From Ceratotherium simum simum (Eukaryota > Chordata > Mammalia > Perissodactyla > Rhinocerotidae): DNA of 64,000 bases. How positions within the stretch are numbered: position 1 is the first letter of the stretch; each line of letters begins with the position of its first letter. Below are positions 1 to 13,315 of this stretch, piece by piece. Made by a program: the position numbers and the translations under genes. Below the pieces are notes generated by a model. It worked only from the letters and a program-made list of their open reading frames with translations. It was not told where the DNA came from and searched no databases. The stretch is from NCBI RefSeq assembly GCF_000283155.1, contig NW_004454173.1:8596225-8660224 (forward strand), in the 5' to 3' direction.

Positions 1-232
1 CTATGAGCAATAGAGGAAGGCAGGTGACAGTGAGTCATGAAATTCACCTTTTGGAAGAACAGGTCTTGTCATCCTGAGTCCTTCCTGAGGTACCCGTGGC
101 TCTTGTGTTGATTCTTGAAAGAAGGATCTTTTTTTTTAACTCCTACACTAGAAGATGGAATTGAGAAAAATACATCGTGACAGTGAAGTTAATTTACAAT
201 TTAATTTACAGCTAAGGAGAAAATTTTTTTCC

Positions 233-551
233 AGTGTTGCTGAGAAATAATCGACATATGTCACTGTATAAGTTTAAGGCATACAGCATGATGGTTTGAT
301 TTACATATATTGTGAAATGATTATCACAATAGGTTCAACTAACATCCATCTTCTCATGTAGGTACAATAAAAAGAAAAGAAAAAAACGGGAAAAAATTTT
401 CTCCTTGTGATGAGAACTCTTAGGATTTACTCTCCTAACAACCTTCCTGTGTATCATACAGCAGTGTTAGTGTAGTCATCATGTTGTACATAACATCCGT
501 AGTACTTCTTTATCTTATAACTGGAAGTTTATACCTTTTGACCACCTTTCG
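233..551 (-). repeat. L1 3'UTR fragment, antisense to PRKCH
   Basis: The minus strand reads as the same 3'UTR block found in sense orientation near 62880-63130 of this window: the reverse complement of GGTGGTCAAAAGG...TAACTGGAAG, then of GTTCTCATCACAAG, then of the TGTACACCTTAAAC-like block. It is an old, truncated L1MA/L1MB-type 3' end. The A-rich patch at 364-397 lies inside it. Ends are approximate. Confidence 0.8.
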
Positions 552-2034
552 GGAGGAAATTTTTGACAAAGCGAACCTGAAATCTGAATGCCGTTGGGCT
601 GGCGGCTTTACTGCCCCACTCAGGAGGGGAAGACAGTTTTGGCCTAGAGAACACTGAAGTTTTGTTTTCTCATCTGTGAACAGACAGGTTCAAACCTGTC
701 AGAGGCAGTAACTGAGTTTCCTTATGACTGACTTATATGTGCAGTAATGATTTTTTTTTTTCCCGTAAGGATCTGGTTGAGTAATTCAAAAGTTAAAAAA
801 TAACAAAAAAGAAATAAACGAGAAAAGTTAGCTGAGGTCTGCGACAGATGCCAGGAAGGTACACACAGACTGGAGGAATCTGTGAGGTCTTTGTTTGTTT
901 CTCTCTATGCAAATACGCAGCCATGCTCCGCAGAGCCTGAGTGCGGTATCTGTTCAGCTGCCATTTAAGAAATAGGACTCTGTTCTCCGCAGCTTATCCC
1001 TTGGGGTTTCAGAATGTAAAATATGAAGTGTGTATAATCGCAGTTCCCAGCATGTCTTGGCATTTCAGCTTTGGCAGCGAGAATGGGAAAAACTGAAGCT
1101 TTTATGGCCAGGAACACTGAGTGTAATCTTTGTGCTGTGGCACCACCAAAGGAAGTGAGTATGTTAAAAAGCTCTTTCCCTCTGAAGTCTGTCTGAGGGG
1201 CTGCTGTGCTCTGTTCAATTTGCTGCAGCTATTGTTTATTTTTATATTCGGTTTTCATCAGGATAAAGAGGTGGCCTCGAGGGCTTACCCTGCAGAGCGT
1301 CTTCACATCTCACTTGCTCTATAATCCGGGAAGTGTGGCCTGTGTCCCCCTTTGTGTTGAAAGACTTAACTCTAGAACTGCAACTTACCCGAGAAGCTCA
1401 AGATACTACACTTTCGAAGAATTAATTCTCCAGATCAAAACTCATCAGAGTTCAAGATGGGAAGAATTCAATAAAGAACAAGCACTTTCAACAAAAGAAT
1501 TTCAAGAAATTGCTTTCACTTTGAGTAGGCTTAGATTAACCTGCCTGCAGAAGAGGTAGATGGGCCCCCATGTCGTAGTTGCCCAGAAAAGTCCCAGTTT
1601 CCTCCTGTGATCCCCCTGAATGGCACCGCCTGTCACTCTCAGAGTCCCATTTTGGATGGAACGTTGCACAGCCACCCTCCAAAAGGATGTCTGCATTCTA
1701 CAACTTTTTTCTCTGAGATGGTAAAACCAAAGGAAAAAGGGTATTTTTACAAATTGAGAGGGGTCCCCTCTGGAGGAGGGGAATTCTCCCAGCATTTTCC
1801 TTTCATGGACTATTGTCCCCTAGTACTCGAATTGGAAATTTAGTTACTAAACCATTTTTAAATATTTTTTTTCAGCATTAGTCACTATCTTAGCTTCAAA
1901 GACACATTGGGGAAAATTGACATTCCCCGGAGTCCCATGTTTTACTTCCTTTGTGTGATACTTTAACATATTTACATGAGATATAGATGTGTCTGTGGTC
2001 ATAACTTCATGGGTCCACATCTATTTTTCCAGCA

Positions 2035-2245
2035 TCCATTCAGTCGTTCAGTTATTCATGCAACAAATATTCACTGAGACCTACTTTGTGCCTGAGGCTC
2101 TAATAGTGACCTAGATAGGCCAGGACCCAGCCTACAGGAAGCACGTATTCTAGTATAAACATATGAGGAAGTAAAAGTAATTACCAGTTGTGAAAATTAC
2201 ATGGAAGGAAATAAGTGAGTTTTTAGTTTTATTCCATAGAACTGA
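2035..2245 (-). repeat. L2 3'-end fragment
   Basis: It contains the reverse complement of the L2 3' end: TTCATGCAACAAATATTCAC followed by TACTTTGTGCCTGAGGCTC and a cassette ending AAGCACGTATTCTAGT. Diverged, with approximate borders. Confidence 0.65.
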
Positions 2246-4744
2246 AGAAAGGGGAGATGAAAGAGAGACAGACAAACACCTCTCTCTTCTTCCTTCATTG
2301 TTGAGTGTCTAAAATCTTTTAGCTAGGGTCTCATACTCAACCACCTTCAGAATGGGGAGCAATGGGGACGCTCCAATCTCACAGTTCTAACCAAATAGAA
2401 CTCATGTGTCTATACAACTAAAGTTCAGTTTAAAAAAGAAAAACAAGGAGCCCAAGGCCAGACCAGCGGGAAGAATCCACAGGCTGCATTTGACCCTGGC
2501 TGCTAATTCACTTCCTCCACGGGCCCAGGTATCCTTTAGCTCCAAATCAGGGCCCACCAGGCCTGGTCCATGCTTCTATTTCAGTAGGTCCCTTTAGGTC
2601 TCTCAGAGAAAATGAGGGTGGTGTTAGAATTCTACAGCCACAGTGGGCTCTTCTACCTCACTTTGGAAACATTGAGCTATCCCTCTGCAGCTGGGACGAC
2701 GGCAAGACTGTGCTCAAGGAAATTCGCTGGAAAATCTGAGTGCTGGGAGAAATGTCAGGAATATCGCCTTTCATCCTGGAATATCTACACAGTGCTGTGG
2801 TGGTCCTGTGAGTCAGCAGGAGGAACTTCACCGCACTGCGGCCTCAGGCCTCAAATCAGTGGGGCTATGGCAGTGTCCCAGCCCAACCGGGGTGTGTGGG
2901 GGGTAGGTGGTGTCATGCCAGCCCAGGAATGTGGGCTCCTTCAAGCGTGTGATGCCAGCCTCCCAGGCCAAGTTTGAATTCCCTGGGTTCTTGGGCGGGC
3001 ACTCTCTGGAAAGCTCATCTTCCTTTCTTCTTTAGCCAACCATTGCCACTCTCCCAGAAAGTTTCTCTTCAGTGCCAAGAGTGAGTCTCCTAGAGAAGCA
3101 GACACTATCCTATCCTAGACTTCCAGGAAGGGTGGGAGAGGCCATCAGTCCCCACCCTGTGGCTCCCTGGTCTCAGACTAGGAAAGAAAGGGGAAAAAGA
3201 AACCCTAAGAAGAGGGAACTTGACTGCCTCTTCTTCCCTTTGGCCACACGGTGATTTTTCCTGAACAGACATTTAATAAAATACTTTGGTCCTAATGGAA
3301 TAGGAATGTTCCTGCAGGCAGTAGTCTTCCATAAAGTCTCTTATAAGGCATTGATGTCTTCAAATGGAATTACCTAGATGCTGTTTTCTTTGAAGGTGAA
3401 TCTGTACGCATAAGCCCTAAATTTCCCTGTGAATATCTCCTTCCCTTTGGTTTCCAACCTTTAACACAACAATTGACAAGGAGAATGCGTACCAATAACT
3501 ACCATATTTCCTTGATTCCAAGAAACGCAGGTCACAAAATGCTGATGATTTCTGATGTGATGAAAACAAGAGTACTGGCAGCTGGCAAGTTTTTTTTGGT
3601 TATTAGTTTTAAAGAACTTCGCTGTTTCAGAAGCATTAAAGGGGAGGGAGCAGGCACAGATCTTAGAACCAAGGCAATGCAGAGGTTGGAGTTTTGTTCT
3701 TCTCTAGGGAGTGAGGCAGGAGTTTTCTTCCTCTCTAGGCATGGTGGTAGACGGTGGCTTGGTTAATGATATTATTAAGACCATCCTGGTGTCAGCGAAA
3801 GGGAAGCAGAAGCCTCAATAGTCAGAAAAAATGTATGATCAGCTGGATTTTCAAGCTCTTCCCTTTTTGATGTGCTAGTCAGGCTTCTGCAGGAGAAGAG
3901 ATATGAAGAGCAGCAGTGTGTGCAGACACCCACATTTTCCACTGTAGCAGAAAAGCAAAGTCAGTCAACCCCTTCCCAGTTTGCATCTCGGTAGGTTTGT
4001 GCTCCTGGTCATTTCTTTCCCGGAAACTGGGGAATCCGGTCTCAGATAAGAGCAGGTTTGGATATCCCGGTATTACGTAGGGCAAAGATGAAAAATGCTG
4101 CTAAGGTGGTTGAGTTTGTCTTGCAGATGATGCCCTGTATTGTAACTGGCCTTTCTTTGCTGGATTTCTTGTCTCTGTAAATGTATCTGGAAGAGTGAAG
4201 CTTGAGGACCCAATTCTACTCAGTCAGAACTTATAGTCAAGTTTTTTGTTATTTTCTCAAGACAGTGCTACTAACTAGATTTGTAAGCATCCCGTTTGTC
4301 ATACCTTCATTCCCATCCAGGTTCTCACCTTCCCAAGGGGAGCATTATTCTGAGTGATGTTCAGATTCCTGTAATGCATTGTTAGCATGGGTGGTGGGAC
4401 TGGGCAAGTCCAGGGTCTGGAGAGCTGTGCAGAGGCAGAAGGGGACTCCAGAAAGAAGCCCCAAATCCTGCCAACCCTTCTCCAAGTGGCAGAGCCTCAG
4501 CCCCCTGCCAGAGCTTGCAGTTTCAAGGAATTGCATTTGATGCAGGTTGTGAGTTATGGCATAACTATGTGTTTGTTTGAAATAGACTTTTTGGTTTGGA
4601 AAGTGCCCTTCACCCTCACCTGACATAGTGCAGTACACTCATTTGCCCTTGTTTGGCTGGTGCTTTGAAACACACAGGCTCAGAGTAGACCATCATGAAG
4701 TCATCGTGGGCTTTGTTTGACCATGAAGGAGGCTTCTCCACCAC

Positions 4745-6045
4745 TCAGTTAGTTGTTCAACAAGTTCTGCACATCTGCTCTGTACTGGGTTTGGCTCTGA
4801 AGACCAAAAGATAAGTAAAACACGATCCTTGCCCTCCAGGATTTAGTCTACTGGGGGCTCCAAACACATAGATAAATTGACAGTTTAAGACATGGTGCCA
4901 TAAATGCTCAAAGTAAAGTATAAACAGGGTGCAATGAGAGCAGAAAAAAGGAAGCTATTAATTCTGGTGGAGAAGATCAATGGAAGCTTGGAGAAGAGAT
5001 GGCATTTGAGCTATAGGTTTTCAGTTAACAGCAAGATATAGAAATAGATGCCTGGTAGATGGAACAATAGGGCCAGAGGCCTGGAGGCAGGCAAGTGTTC
5101 TGGGCTAAGGCATCATGAGGACTCAGGGACTGGAGGACTGGCATGGGGGAGGTGGCAGTTGGAGAAGGTTGGGATGAGAACATGGAAGGTTCTGAATGCC
5201 AGGCTAGGAAGTTTGGACTTCATTTGCCTGTTAATAGAAGCCATCTGAGGTTTTTGAGAAAGAGACTAACAGGCAATAAAGGTAGTGTGTTAAATAGAGT
5301 GCAGAGGAGCAAGCCTGGAAGCCAGGAGTTCGAGTAGGGGCTGTGGACTAAGTCAGGCAAGAAATAGCCACAGCGTGAAGCAAGCCAGTGACAGTGGGAA
5401 GAGAAAGGAGAAGAGGAATGGGGGCGATCCAGTGGAGGGAAAGCTGAGAGGACTCTGTGATGAACTGGATATGAGGACCAAGGAGTCAGCATCAAAGATA
5501 ACTCCAAGATTTCCAGCAGAGGACTCTAAAGCTTTTAACTGAGGGAAGACAGCAGTTGGGTAAAGTCTAGTTTTCATCCTTTTGTCTTTGAAGGGTTGAA
5601 ACATCCTTAGTGGCTATGCCCCCCATTCAGTGAATTTCTAACTTCTCATGCAGGTCTGGATCTCTGGAGAGGGGTGTTAGGGTAGAGATTTAGATTTGGG
5701 AGCCGTCTGCCTAGGGTAATATTTGAATCGACGGCATTCAGCTGCACAGGGCAACTGCCCAACTGGGAAGGTCATACACTGAACAAGTCTAGGGAGTGCC
5801 AGTCCATCATAGTCATTGAAGATCTGCGTGATGACTATGAATTTTCTAGGAATTGGAGGTAACATGTCTTGAGAAGGGGGCACCTTTTTCTAATTTGCAC
5901 AAAGGAGCCATGTGGTCTAGCAGTAGTGCTGGAAATAAACCTAGGCAAGGGCTGAGAACAGACCCATAGTGAACTGCCTACCCTATAAGGGAGTGTAGAG
6001 GAGGAGGCCCCACAAAGGAGACACTTAGGAGTGGTTGAGACTTAA
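4745..6045 (-). repeat. Long L2 LINE fragment (about 1.3 kb)
   Basis: From TTGTTCAACAAGTTCTGCAC onwards, the segment follows the reverse-complement L2 order: 3'UTR, then the block with GGCATTTGAGC, GGCCAGAGGCCTGGAGGCAG, GAATGCCAGGCTAGGAAG and GACTCTGTGATGAACTGGAT, then AGATTTGGGAGCCGTCTGCC and a run ending near GGAGGAGGCCCCACAAAGGA. It is one of the longer ancient repeats in the window. No intact reverse transcriptase frame remains. Open frames here are L2 remnants and not genes. Confidence 0.75.
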
Positions 6046-8039
6046 GGAGGATTGTGTGTAGTTGCCTTGGAATTTACCAGAAAACAGTCACCACGTGGTA
6101 AACTCTCATCTTACTTTGGCTTAGTGACTCAGGTAGAGCTAGTAACATCCCTCCGTTTGCCGTTTTCACACATCCAATGGGTTTTCCTCGACCCCAGCAG
6201 TTGGGCTATTTAACAGTCTCCATTTGGTTAGAACGTAGAATTATCTGCTGGGCAGGGTGAGCATTGTCAGGGTTGTAGAGCTGGCTCCAGAATGCCCGCT
6301 CCAGAGCCGGCCCTGTGGCTTCTAGGAGGACCAGCCACGTTCGATGTTCCTAGAACGGGGCACTCCCTCAGGCCACTCACCCCTGTCGTGTTTGGCTCTG
6401 GCCAGCCAGGAGTCAGGAGTTGCTGGGGCAGCTCAGCCCGGAACAGGCAGAACCTCTCCGATGGCCCTGCGTCCTGACCTCTGAGGGCCTGGCAGGTGGA
6501 AGAAGCTTCTTGTCTCCTGAGCCACACAAGAAAGAAAGGCATCCTCAGAGGAATGTCTTGGAGGCTGTCTTAGCTCCTCTGTGGCACAAACTACAAAGCT
6601 CATAGCTTCCCCCATGTGTGCCAACAAGAAGGGATAAATGCTTCTTGCAGAAGAGAAAGCATGTGCCCTGCCTTGGCCCATGATTCCATGACTCTCTGCC
6701 CACACAGACCTGTCATTGCTGCCTCCTGGCACTTGTGACCTCATTTGCATCAGTGGAAAGTTACGGGAGGAGAGATAGCACCACCTTGCTGGCCAGGAAG
6801 GTGTCACATAACCCAGATCAAAAATTCCAAGTGCACAACTGTATCGCTGGGATCCGGGCTCTATAGGCAGATAAAATGTTGTTTGGAATGGCCATACAAC
6901 TCAGAGCGAAGCTGGGGTTTATCTGAGTGGGTGGAACTCGGTTGCTTGTATGTTACTTAGATCAGTCAGTCAAAATGTTCTGTTTTCAAAATAATTCACT
7001 TTTTTCAGATCTTGAGTTTTGGTAATTTTTTTTCATCAGCTGATTCTCTGCTTCTTAATTTGAATGAGGAATAGAGTACTTTTTCCAATGGGAAAAAGAT
7101 CACTTGTCCTGTCTCTGGGGCTCACTGTTTTTTTCTAACCATAGGTGAGCCTAGGCTCCCTGGCCCACATGTCAGAAGGCCTCGGGGAGCTCTTGGGACG
7201 ATTTCATGCACTCCATCCTGTAAATGGGCAGGTGATCACATCACTCCTTTTTAAAGAAAGGACTCTGAAGCATAGAGGAGGGGAGAGAATTTTTCCATGG
7301 CTTCTGAGGGAGAATCGAGGCATGGAACTCAAGAGGCTGAGGTTCCCGAAATGTGTTCCCAAACTCCCTTCTCTGGAAAACACAGGGAACTGGCCAGTTC
7401 CCAGTGAAATTTTTGATTTATCAACTTCCAAAAAGAAACAAACTCCATATGATGAGAATCGTGTTCTTTGGTTTGGGCTTAAAGGATTTTCTGAGGTTAA
7501 AACTTAAAAGTTGTTTCTTATGTAATATTCCATCCCGTCTGGCTTTGGAGTTTTCCATGAGATACCTTTAAAACAAATAATCAAATGAGATTTTCAACTT
7601 ATGAAGGACTTTAGGAATCTCATTATTCGTTTTCTTCCTGGATTGACCTTTTAATTTTATGCAAGCTGTACCGGGGTGATTTGTCTTGTCTGGTTATAAT
7701 ACCACACTGTTTTATGGATGCTTAATCACCAGGCACACACATTAGTCACCAGTTGCTGTGCCTGCAAGCCCAGCTTTCTTATAGTAACTCTGGGACCAAA
7801 TTGAGAGCCAGATAGAGGACAGTGCGACTGGATGGGTGGCATAAAGCATTCACCACCAGTGGCAGAAAGCAGTTCTTACCATTTCTTCCTCATTTCCTCA
7901 GCACCTATCGTGTACAGAACACCAACTAGTCAGTGGAAGGAGATACACAGGCCAGAAGGGTTTTCACTCAAGAGGTGTGTGGACAAAGCGAATGCAACCA
8001 GAGTTCAGGGTAAGAAACACAGGGCTTGTTCAGTTCAAT

Positions 8040-8300
8040 CGGTGCTTAATTGCCCACTCGGCTCTATGCAGGCACCTTGTTCTGAGGTTTGAGAGCTGAA
8101 ATAAGCATGGGAAGGACCCACAGGGAAACCAACAATTACAGTCAGTGCAATAAATGCTATAATTAGAAGCATGCACCGAATAGCATTGGAGCACCGAGGA
8201 GAGACGCCAAGCTTGTCCTGGGAAGGGAGGCAGAAGGCTTCTGAGGCAGAGCGGCTTCCTTGAGGCTGCATGTCAGCCCAGGAGAGAGGAAGGAAGAAAC
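8040..8300 (-). repeat. L2 fragment (diverged)
   Basis: Blocks such as TCAGTGCAATAAATGCTATA and GGCTTCTGAGGCAGAGCGG have the order of an antisense L2 3' region. Strongly diverged and interrupted downstream by unrelated AT-rich sequence. Confidence 0.45.
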
Positions 8301-8689
8301 GTGCTGGGCATAGCTCCTCAAACTAGCTGATGGTAAACCAGTGGGCTTTTTCCTTTCTCAATCCATTTAGGACCAATACTTTTATAAAATGTAATAAAAG
8401 TAAATTACTAGAAAAATTAAATTTTAAAAAGACATAATATAGAGGCCCAAATTTTTATTATTAGGTTCAACAGACATAAGATTATTATCAAATAGTTATA
8501 AAAGTTTCCAAACGCTGACTCTCCATTTTTCTACTTATTTCATCATTCATTTTCATTCATTCATTCATTTTCTAATTACTTCATTGCAGGCCAGTAGCAG
8601 TTTGCAAGTGAGTCCTAGTACGTGGACCACACTTTGAACAGCGCTGCTGTAAGCACAGGAGAACACACATGAGGGCAGAGAGGTCCATG

Positions 8690-9065
8690 GAGAGCGTGGT
8701 GCTCATCCAGGGATCTGAACCAGGTAGAGAGCAGTGAGGCAGGAAATAAGGCTGGAGGGGCAGGCAGCAGCCCAATGGTGGAGCTTTACAGGTAGGTGCG
8801 AAAGCCAGAAGGGGACCTCTGAAAGGTTCACACGTTAAAGGGACAAGATCAGAATTGTGTTTCAGAAAAACTGGTCCAGCACAGAGAATGGAGGGGAAAA
8901 AGGTGGAGAGACCGGTTAGGAAATGCAGTGATCTGGGTGGGAAATGTTGGGGCTGAACATTGGCCATGGCAGTGTGGTGGAGAGAAGGCGTCCAATCCTA
9001 AATATAATCAAGAGGAGTAGCTTTTTAGTCCAGCTTTTAGTGATGGACTGGACATGAGAAGTGGA
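8690..9065 (-). repeat. L2 fragment (diverged)
   Basis: Antisense L2-like blocks include ACAAGATCAGAATTGTGTTT, GGAGAGACCGGTTAGGAAAT, GCAGTGATCTGGGTGG and ATGGACTGGACATGAGAAGT. Probably the continuation of the piece at 8040-8300. Confidence 0.6.
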
Positions 9066-9874
9066 GAGGGGATATCATCAGATGAGAAAACTGAGGCCCA
9101 GAGAGGTGACAGAGCTGAGGCTAGAAGCTTTGCTTTCTGCCTTGGGACAGGTGTTCTTGTCCCTTGACTAACTGTCCAGGCAGTGCACCAGTTAATACCA
9201 GCATTCTAGCTGGGCCTCCAACCCCCATGCTGCCTCTGAAGAGAGGGGAGGATATCCATCAGAAAGCACCAGTGCACCGAGATGCCAGCCTGCTCGCCAA
9301 CACCCCTCTACCCCCGCTGCCCAGCTGCACTCATCCAGCCTGCCTGATCCCTGTGCTCTCTGCTCACAGTCAGTCTTAATGACAGAAGCCACTCCAAGAG
9401 TTCACTGTGTCCTGTAGTAGCCAGTTAAATCCACGTAAATCCTGTTGAGGCATCGACGGAATTTTTAATATCCTTTTACGAGAACAAAGGTTGCTGTCAC
9501 CTATAAGCACCACGAACAGGCAGTCACTAAGCAGGCAAATTTTCCTTTCTGGTGTCTCTTGGAATTGGTTTGAGTCTAGACTGGTCTTGAAGGATTGATG
9601 TCTAGAGTAAGGTGGACTCGAGAGTGTGTTCAGAGCCACAGAGGTTCCTGGGATGCTGCCTTGGTCCTAGGTCATCCCCAAGACAGGACCCCAGCAGGCA
9701 ATGGCAGCTTCATGTTGGCTCCAGAGGTCCAGATGGGTGCCAGGCTCCCAGCACAAACCAGAATCCACTCAGCTTCCTCAGAGTGCCCCACGTCCTCCCT
9801 AATCCACGCTCACTGGGGTCTGAGAACCAAACCGACTCCACCTGGCAGAGGGGGGACCTGCTGTTCAGATTAAC

Positions 9875-10000
9875 AGCCACTTATTAGGGGCCTACTATGC
9901 GCAGAGCACTGTGTTAGGCACCGAAGTGAACTCAAAAATGTAAAGATGGAAAAATGAAAGGAAGGAGGCACCTCACCTCACGGAGATCACATTTTATTTG
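9875..10000 (-). repeat. L2 or MIR 3'-end fragment
   Basis: It contains ACTTATTAGGGGCCTACTAT and AGCACTGTGTTAGGCACC, the antisense form of the shared L2/MIR 3' core, followed by a degraded L2-like stretch. Confidence 0.5.
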
Positions 10001-10218
10001 GGAAAATAATAATCATAAAATAACAGCAGCCCGAGGCAGGATTTTGGAATTCGTGCTCCCTGGCTGCCCCTCCTTTGAATATCCATGACCTTTGTTGGGT
10101 TCCTGTAGTAAAGGAAGGCGGACACCCGTGCAGTGGTATTGATGGAAATTCTTGAATGTAATCATGGTGCCAGGAGTTACTGCTCATTTGTGAAAACACA
10201 TGATAAAAAATATTAATA

Positions 10219-10256
10219 GGTATCTTTTCGACATTTCGACATTTTGAAAAGATACC
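10219..10256. repeat. Perfect 11-bp inverted repeat with 16-base loop
   Basis: GGTATCTTTTC at 10219-10229 is mirrored exactly by GAAAAGATACC at 10246-10256. The loop contains two copies of CGACATTT. No T-run or other RNA-gene signal accompanies it. Confidence 0.85.
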
Positions 10257-10257
10257 T

Positions 10258-10350
10258 TCATTTATGACAGCATTGTTTATAACAGTGAAAAATTGGAAAC
10301 AACATCTCCCAAAAGGGGCCTTGTAGGATCTAGGTTTTATCACACCACTG
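10258..10350 (+). repeat. Short L1 fragment
   Basis: GCATTGTTTATAACAGTGAA followed by AAATTGGAAACAAC matches the L1 region encoding the end of ORF2. Borders are vague. Confidence 0.45.
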
Positions 10351-11104
10351 AATGTGCGAGATCAATATCCACTATCGGGTTTATGTCCTCAGTAATTAGG
10401 CAGGGTGAGGGTAGGGAGCCAGGACTGGCTGTACCAGTTGAGTTTTATTGGATTGCGTTGGGAGGTACAGATACCATGTCACTTCTTGGTAATTCTGTGT
10501 TTTATTTCTGGAGAATTTCAGTTCTCTAGGATGGAAATAAATTTCTCCAGCCACAGTGTTTTATAGATAGTAACAGGATTTAGTGACTTCTCTCATCCTC
10601 CTTTAACTTATTCTGCTTAAATGAATGTGTTGCCTGTGGTGAACTGCCCAGCATTTGACAGACCAGATGGAACTGGATGAACCTCAACTTAAACCAGCCT
10701 TTTCTCATTGTACTGATCAGGGCTGCGGATACTGAACAGAGCTCTTAGTTCCTATATCTTAATGCTTCAGAGTTTGGTCTCAGCCAAGATGGGTGAAGTA
10801 GACAAAGGTGTTGTGGCTAAGGTAGCTTAACCAGGTCTTGAGATGTTTTGCTTCTTGCCTGCTGCCAGGCTGTGGCACTATATGGCCAACCCACTCTGGC
10901 TCCTTCCTATATGACCCACAGAGCAGTTTATAAGCCAGATGTGTCACTTCATGTAATAGACCTACTTGCCCGAAACTCAAAAACTTACAATGTTATTTAG
11001 AATTTACAAAGTTTGTGTATACTCTCAATTGGTTGTGATTCTTATAAAAATCTTAAGCAATAGGCCATGTGAATGTTATCTGCTTTTCAGTTGATGAGAA
11101 AGTA

Positions 11105-11347
11105 ATAGCTAAGGCTTCTGAAGCACTTAATGCGTTCCAGGCACTATTCTAAGCAATTCACATTAAATAACTCATAATTCCCATGAAGCCAAAACTGTTG
11201 TCTGCATTTCATGATAAGGAAACAAGCATGGAGTGGTTAAGTAACTTGCCCAAGATCACACAGCTAGTAAGTAGCAGGGCCAAGACTCAAACCCAGGCAG
11301 CCTGGCTCCAGAGTCTGTGTCCTTCACCTCACACTATACTGCCTTTT
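11105..11347 (-). repeat. MIR SINE, near full length
   Basis: The antisense MIR order is complete: the CCAGGCACTATTCTAAGCA core, a diverged AAACAAGCATGG block, TTAAGTAACTTGCCCAAGAT, CACACAGCTAGTAAGTAGCA, then the tRNA-like head CTCAAACCCAGGCAGCCTGG and ACTATACTGCC. Confidence 0.88.
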
Positions 11348-13204
11348 GGATTCAGACAGACAGACAGAGGTTGGTTGAATACCACCACCACCTGCCGCAA
11401 AGGTCACATGGTAGTTAGGGAAGGAAGCAGACTGAGGGAGAAGAGCATACTTGAGAATTTGCCCTTGGCCTCTATCTATCTGTGTGTGTGAGGACTCCAT
11501 TCTTGGCTACAAGTCTGGATTTGCTCTGTCTCCAGAATTGATCACTCTGGATTTGTTACCAGTTAACCAGTTAAGATCACCAGCATGGACTCCGGTTCTC
11601 TAGGAAGTGTAAAATATGCCCCACTATTATTGCTGTATGAAACCTTATATTTGCAAAAGGTCTTTAATTGCCTCTATAATGTACACACGGACGTATAATG
11701 TTGCTGCACGGGTTACTTATAGAGTGAAATCCAGGGTTAGTGACTATTTAGATTAAGGTCTATCATCTTGTGACCTTAGTGATAGTGAAACTGAGGTGCT
11801 GGGGAAGTTGACCAGACAGAAATAGCCATTATTTACTCAATCAAGATTAGTCCAGCATTTAGGCAAGAAGAATATCAGTCTCCTCTCAAAAGGTGTGTTC
11901 ATCGGTTAATTTTGCCCACAAGTTTGGTGATACTTTCTAAACTGAAAATAAGACACATAGGCAAAAAAAATAATTCTTCCCCTGATTTGTGAATTCTGTT
12001 GACTTTTAAGATCTTAGAAAATTAGGATGACTCTTACTTTTGCATTTAATAGGTTATCTTTGTTAAGAAGACTACTACTGTGTAAAATTGGAAAGTCTTT
12101 GGACAGTGTCTCCACATATAAGTACTCAAATATTTAAAAATAAACACCTAAATGTCTATCTTGGGAAACCTGGGCTCTGCCAAACCAGGTGCTGGGGACA
12201 GAGTGGGTGGGTGCTCAGGAAGTAGCAGTGAATTCTCCCAAAGGGAATTTCATAGGGGAAAATTCAATATCTTTGGCACATTTTGCTATGAAATGCCCAG
12301 CATTAGGAGGAAATCAGTAAAGTTCCTTGGAAAGGGACTCAGATGTGTGTTGCTATCATGTGTCCAGCCTGTGATCAGTACTCTGGAAATGACCTGTGAA
12401 ATATTCCAGGCCTACCCTTGGAGTTTGAAATCTGATTGAGGAAAGCAAGGCTTTTTATGTAAAACATATTAGAGAACAAAGCAATCCTGATTGGAATCTA
12501 GAACTAAAATGTGAGGTTCATATTTAATTCCAAGGTCCTGGATGTGGTTCTGAACTACAGGTGTCCTCCTGGGTTTATCAGACTTCCCCTTAGATGGCTC
12601 AGATTTAATCTCTGATGGGCATAGTAGATAACCAGAGAGATCTGCTAATGTGGCCAAAAGTTCTGGTTCAAGTCAGAAGGCTGCCTCCCTCCCTTCCCCT
12701 CCGATATTGCGTAAGGCATTACTAATGCTGGCAATGGTTTGTGTTTAGGCATTTGCCAAAAGCAGCCAGCATATCCCTTCCTGAGGTTGGTGCTATAAAC
12801 TCTACTCCATCCTGTCATAAAACATTCCTCATCACCCCCACCCAGCAGTACCCACGTCCCCTTTCAGTGTGCAAGGCTGCGTGCTTGGACAGCAAATGGC
12901 TACAACAACTTTTGCTGTTTGTTTTTCCCAAGCCAAAGAGAATTTCTAACCCTGGCAAAGCAAGGATGTTCCTACTTCCTCTCAATGGGGTGTCTTCAGG
13001 GAACCAGCCTCAGCACCGACAGGGTCTAGTGCCCCTCGTCAGAAGAGCCCTGGGTTTCCTTAGAGGGAACCAGCCATAGCTAGACAGGTTAGGATGTCTC
13101 ATGGTCCCCTCATGTGTTGGTCTGTGTGTTTGTATTGATAGCTTGATTGTCTGGCTTAACTTCCTAAGGACAAGGGCCACAGCGTTTATCCACTTAATAA
13201 CAAC

Positions 13205-13315
13205 AACAACAGCAACAATAGCTAACATTTACCTAGTGCTGTGTGCCCTCTAATGTTTAACAGAGTGTCTCTCTATGAACCCATTACTATTGGTGCCATG
13301 TATCCAACAAACCTG
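13205..13315 (-). repeat. MIR fragment next to an AAC microsatellite
   Basis: An AAC/AGC triplet run (about 13195-13220) is followed by AATAGCTAACATTTACCTAG and TGCTGTGTGCCCTCTAATG, a diverged antisense MIR 3' part. Confidence 0.5.

Noticed and set aside
8730..8785. A TTACAGGTAGGTG string that looks like an exon end at the Tyr-Arg of the kinase
   Set aside because: The preceding bases do not encode the expected kinase residues and lie in L2-like sequence.
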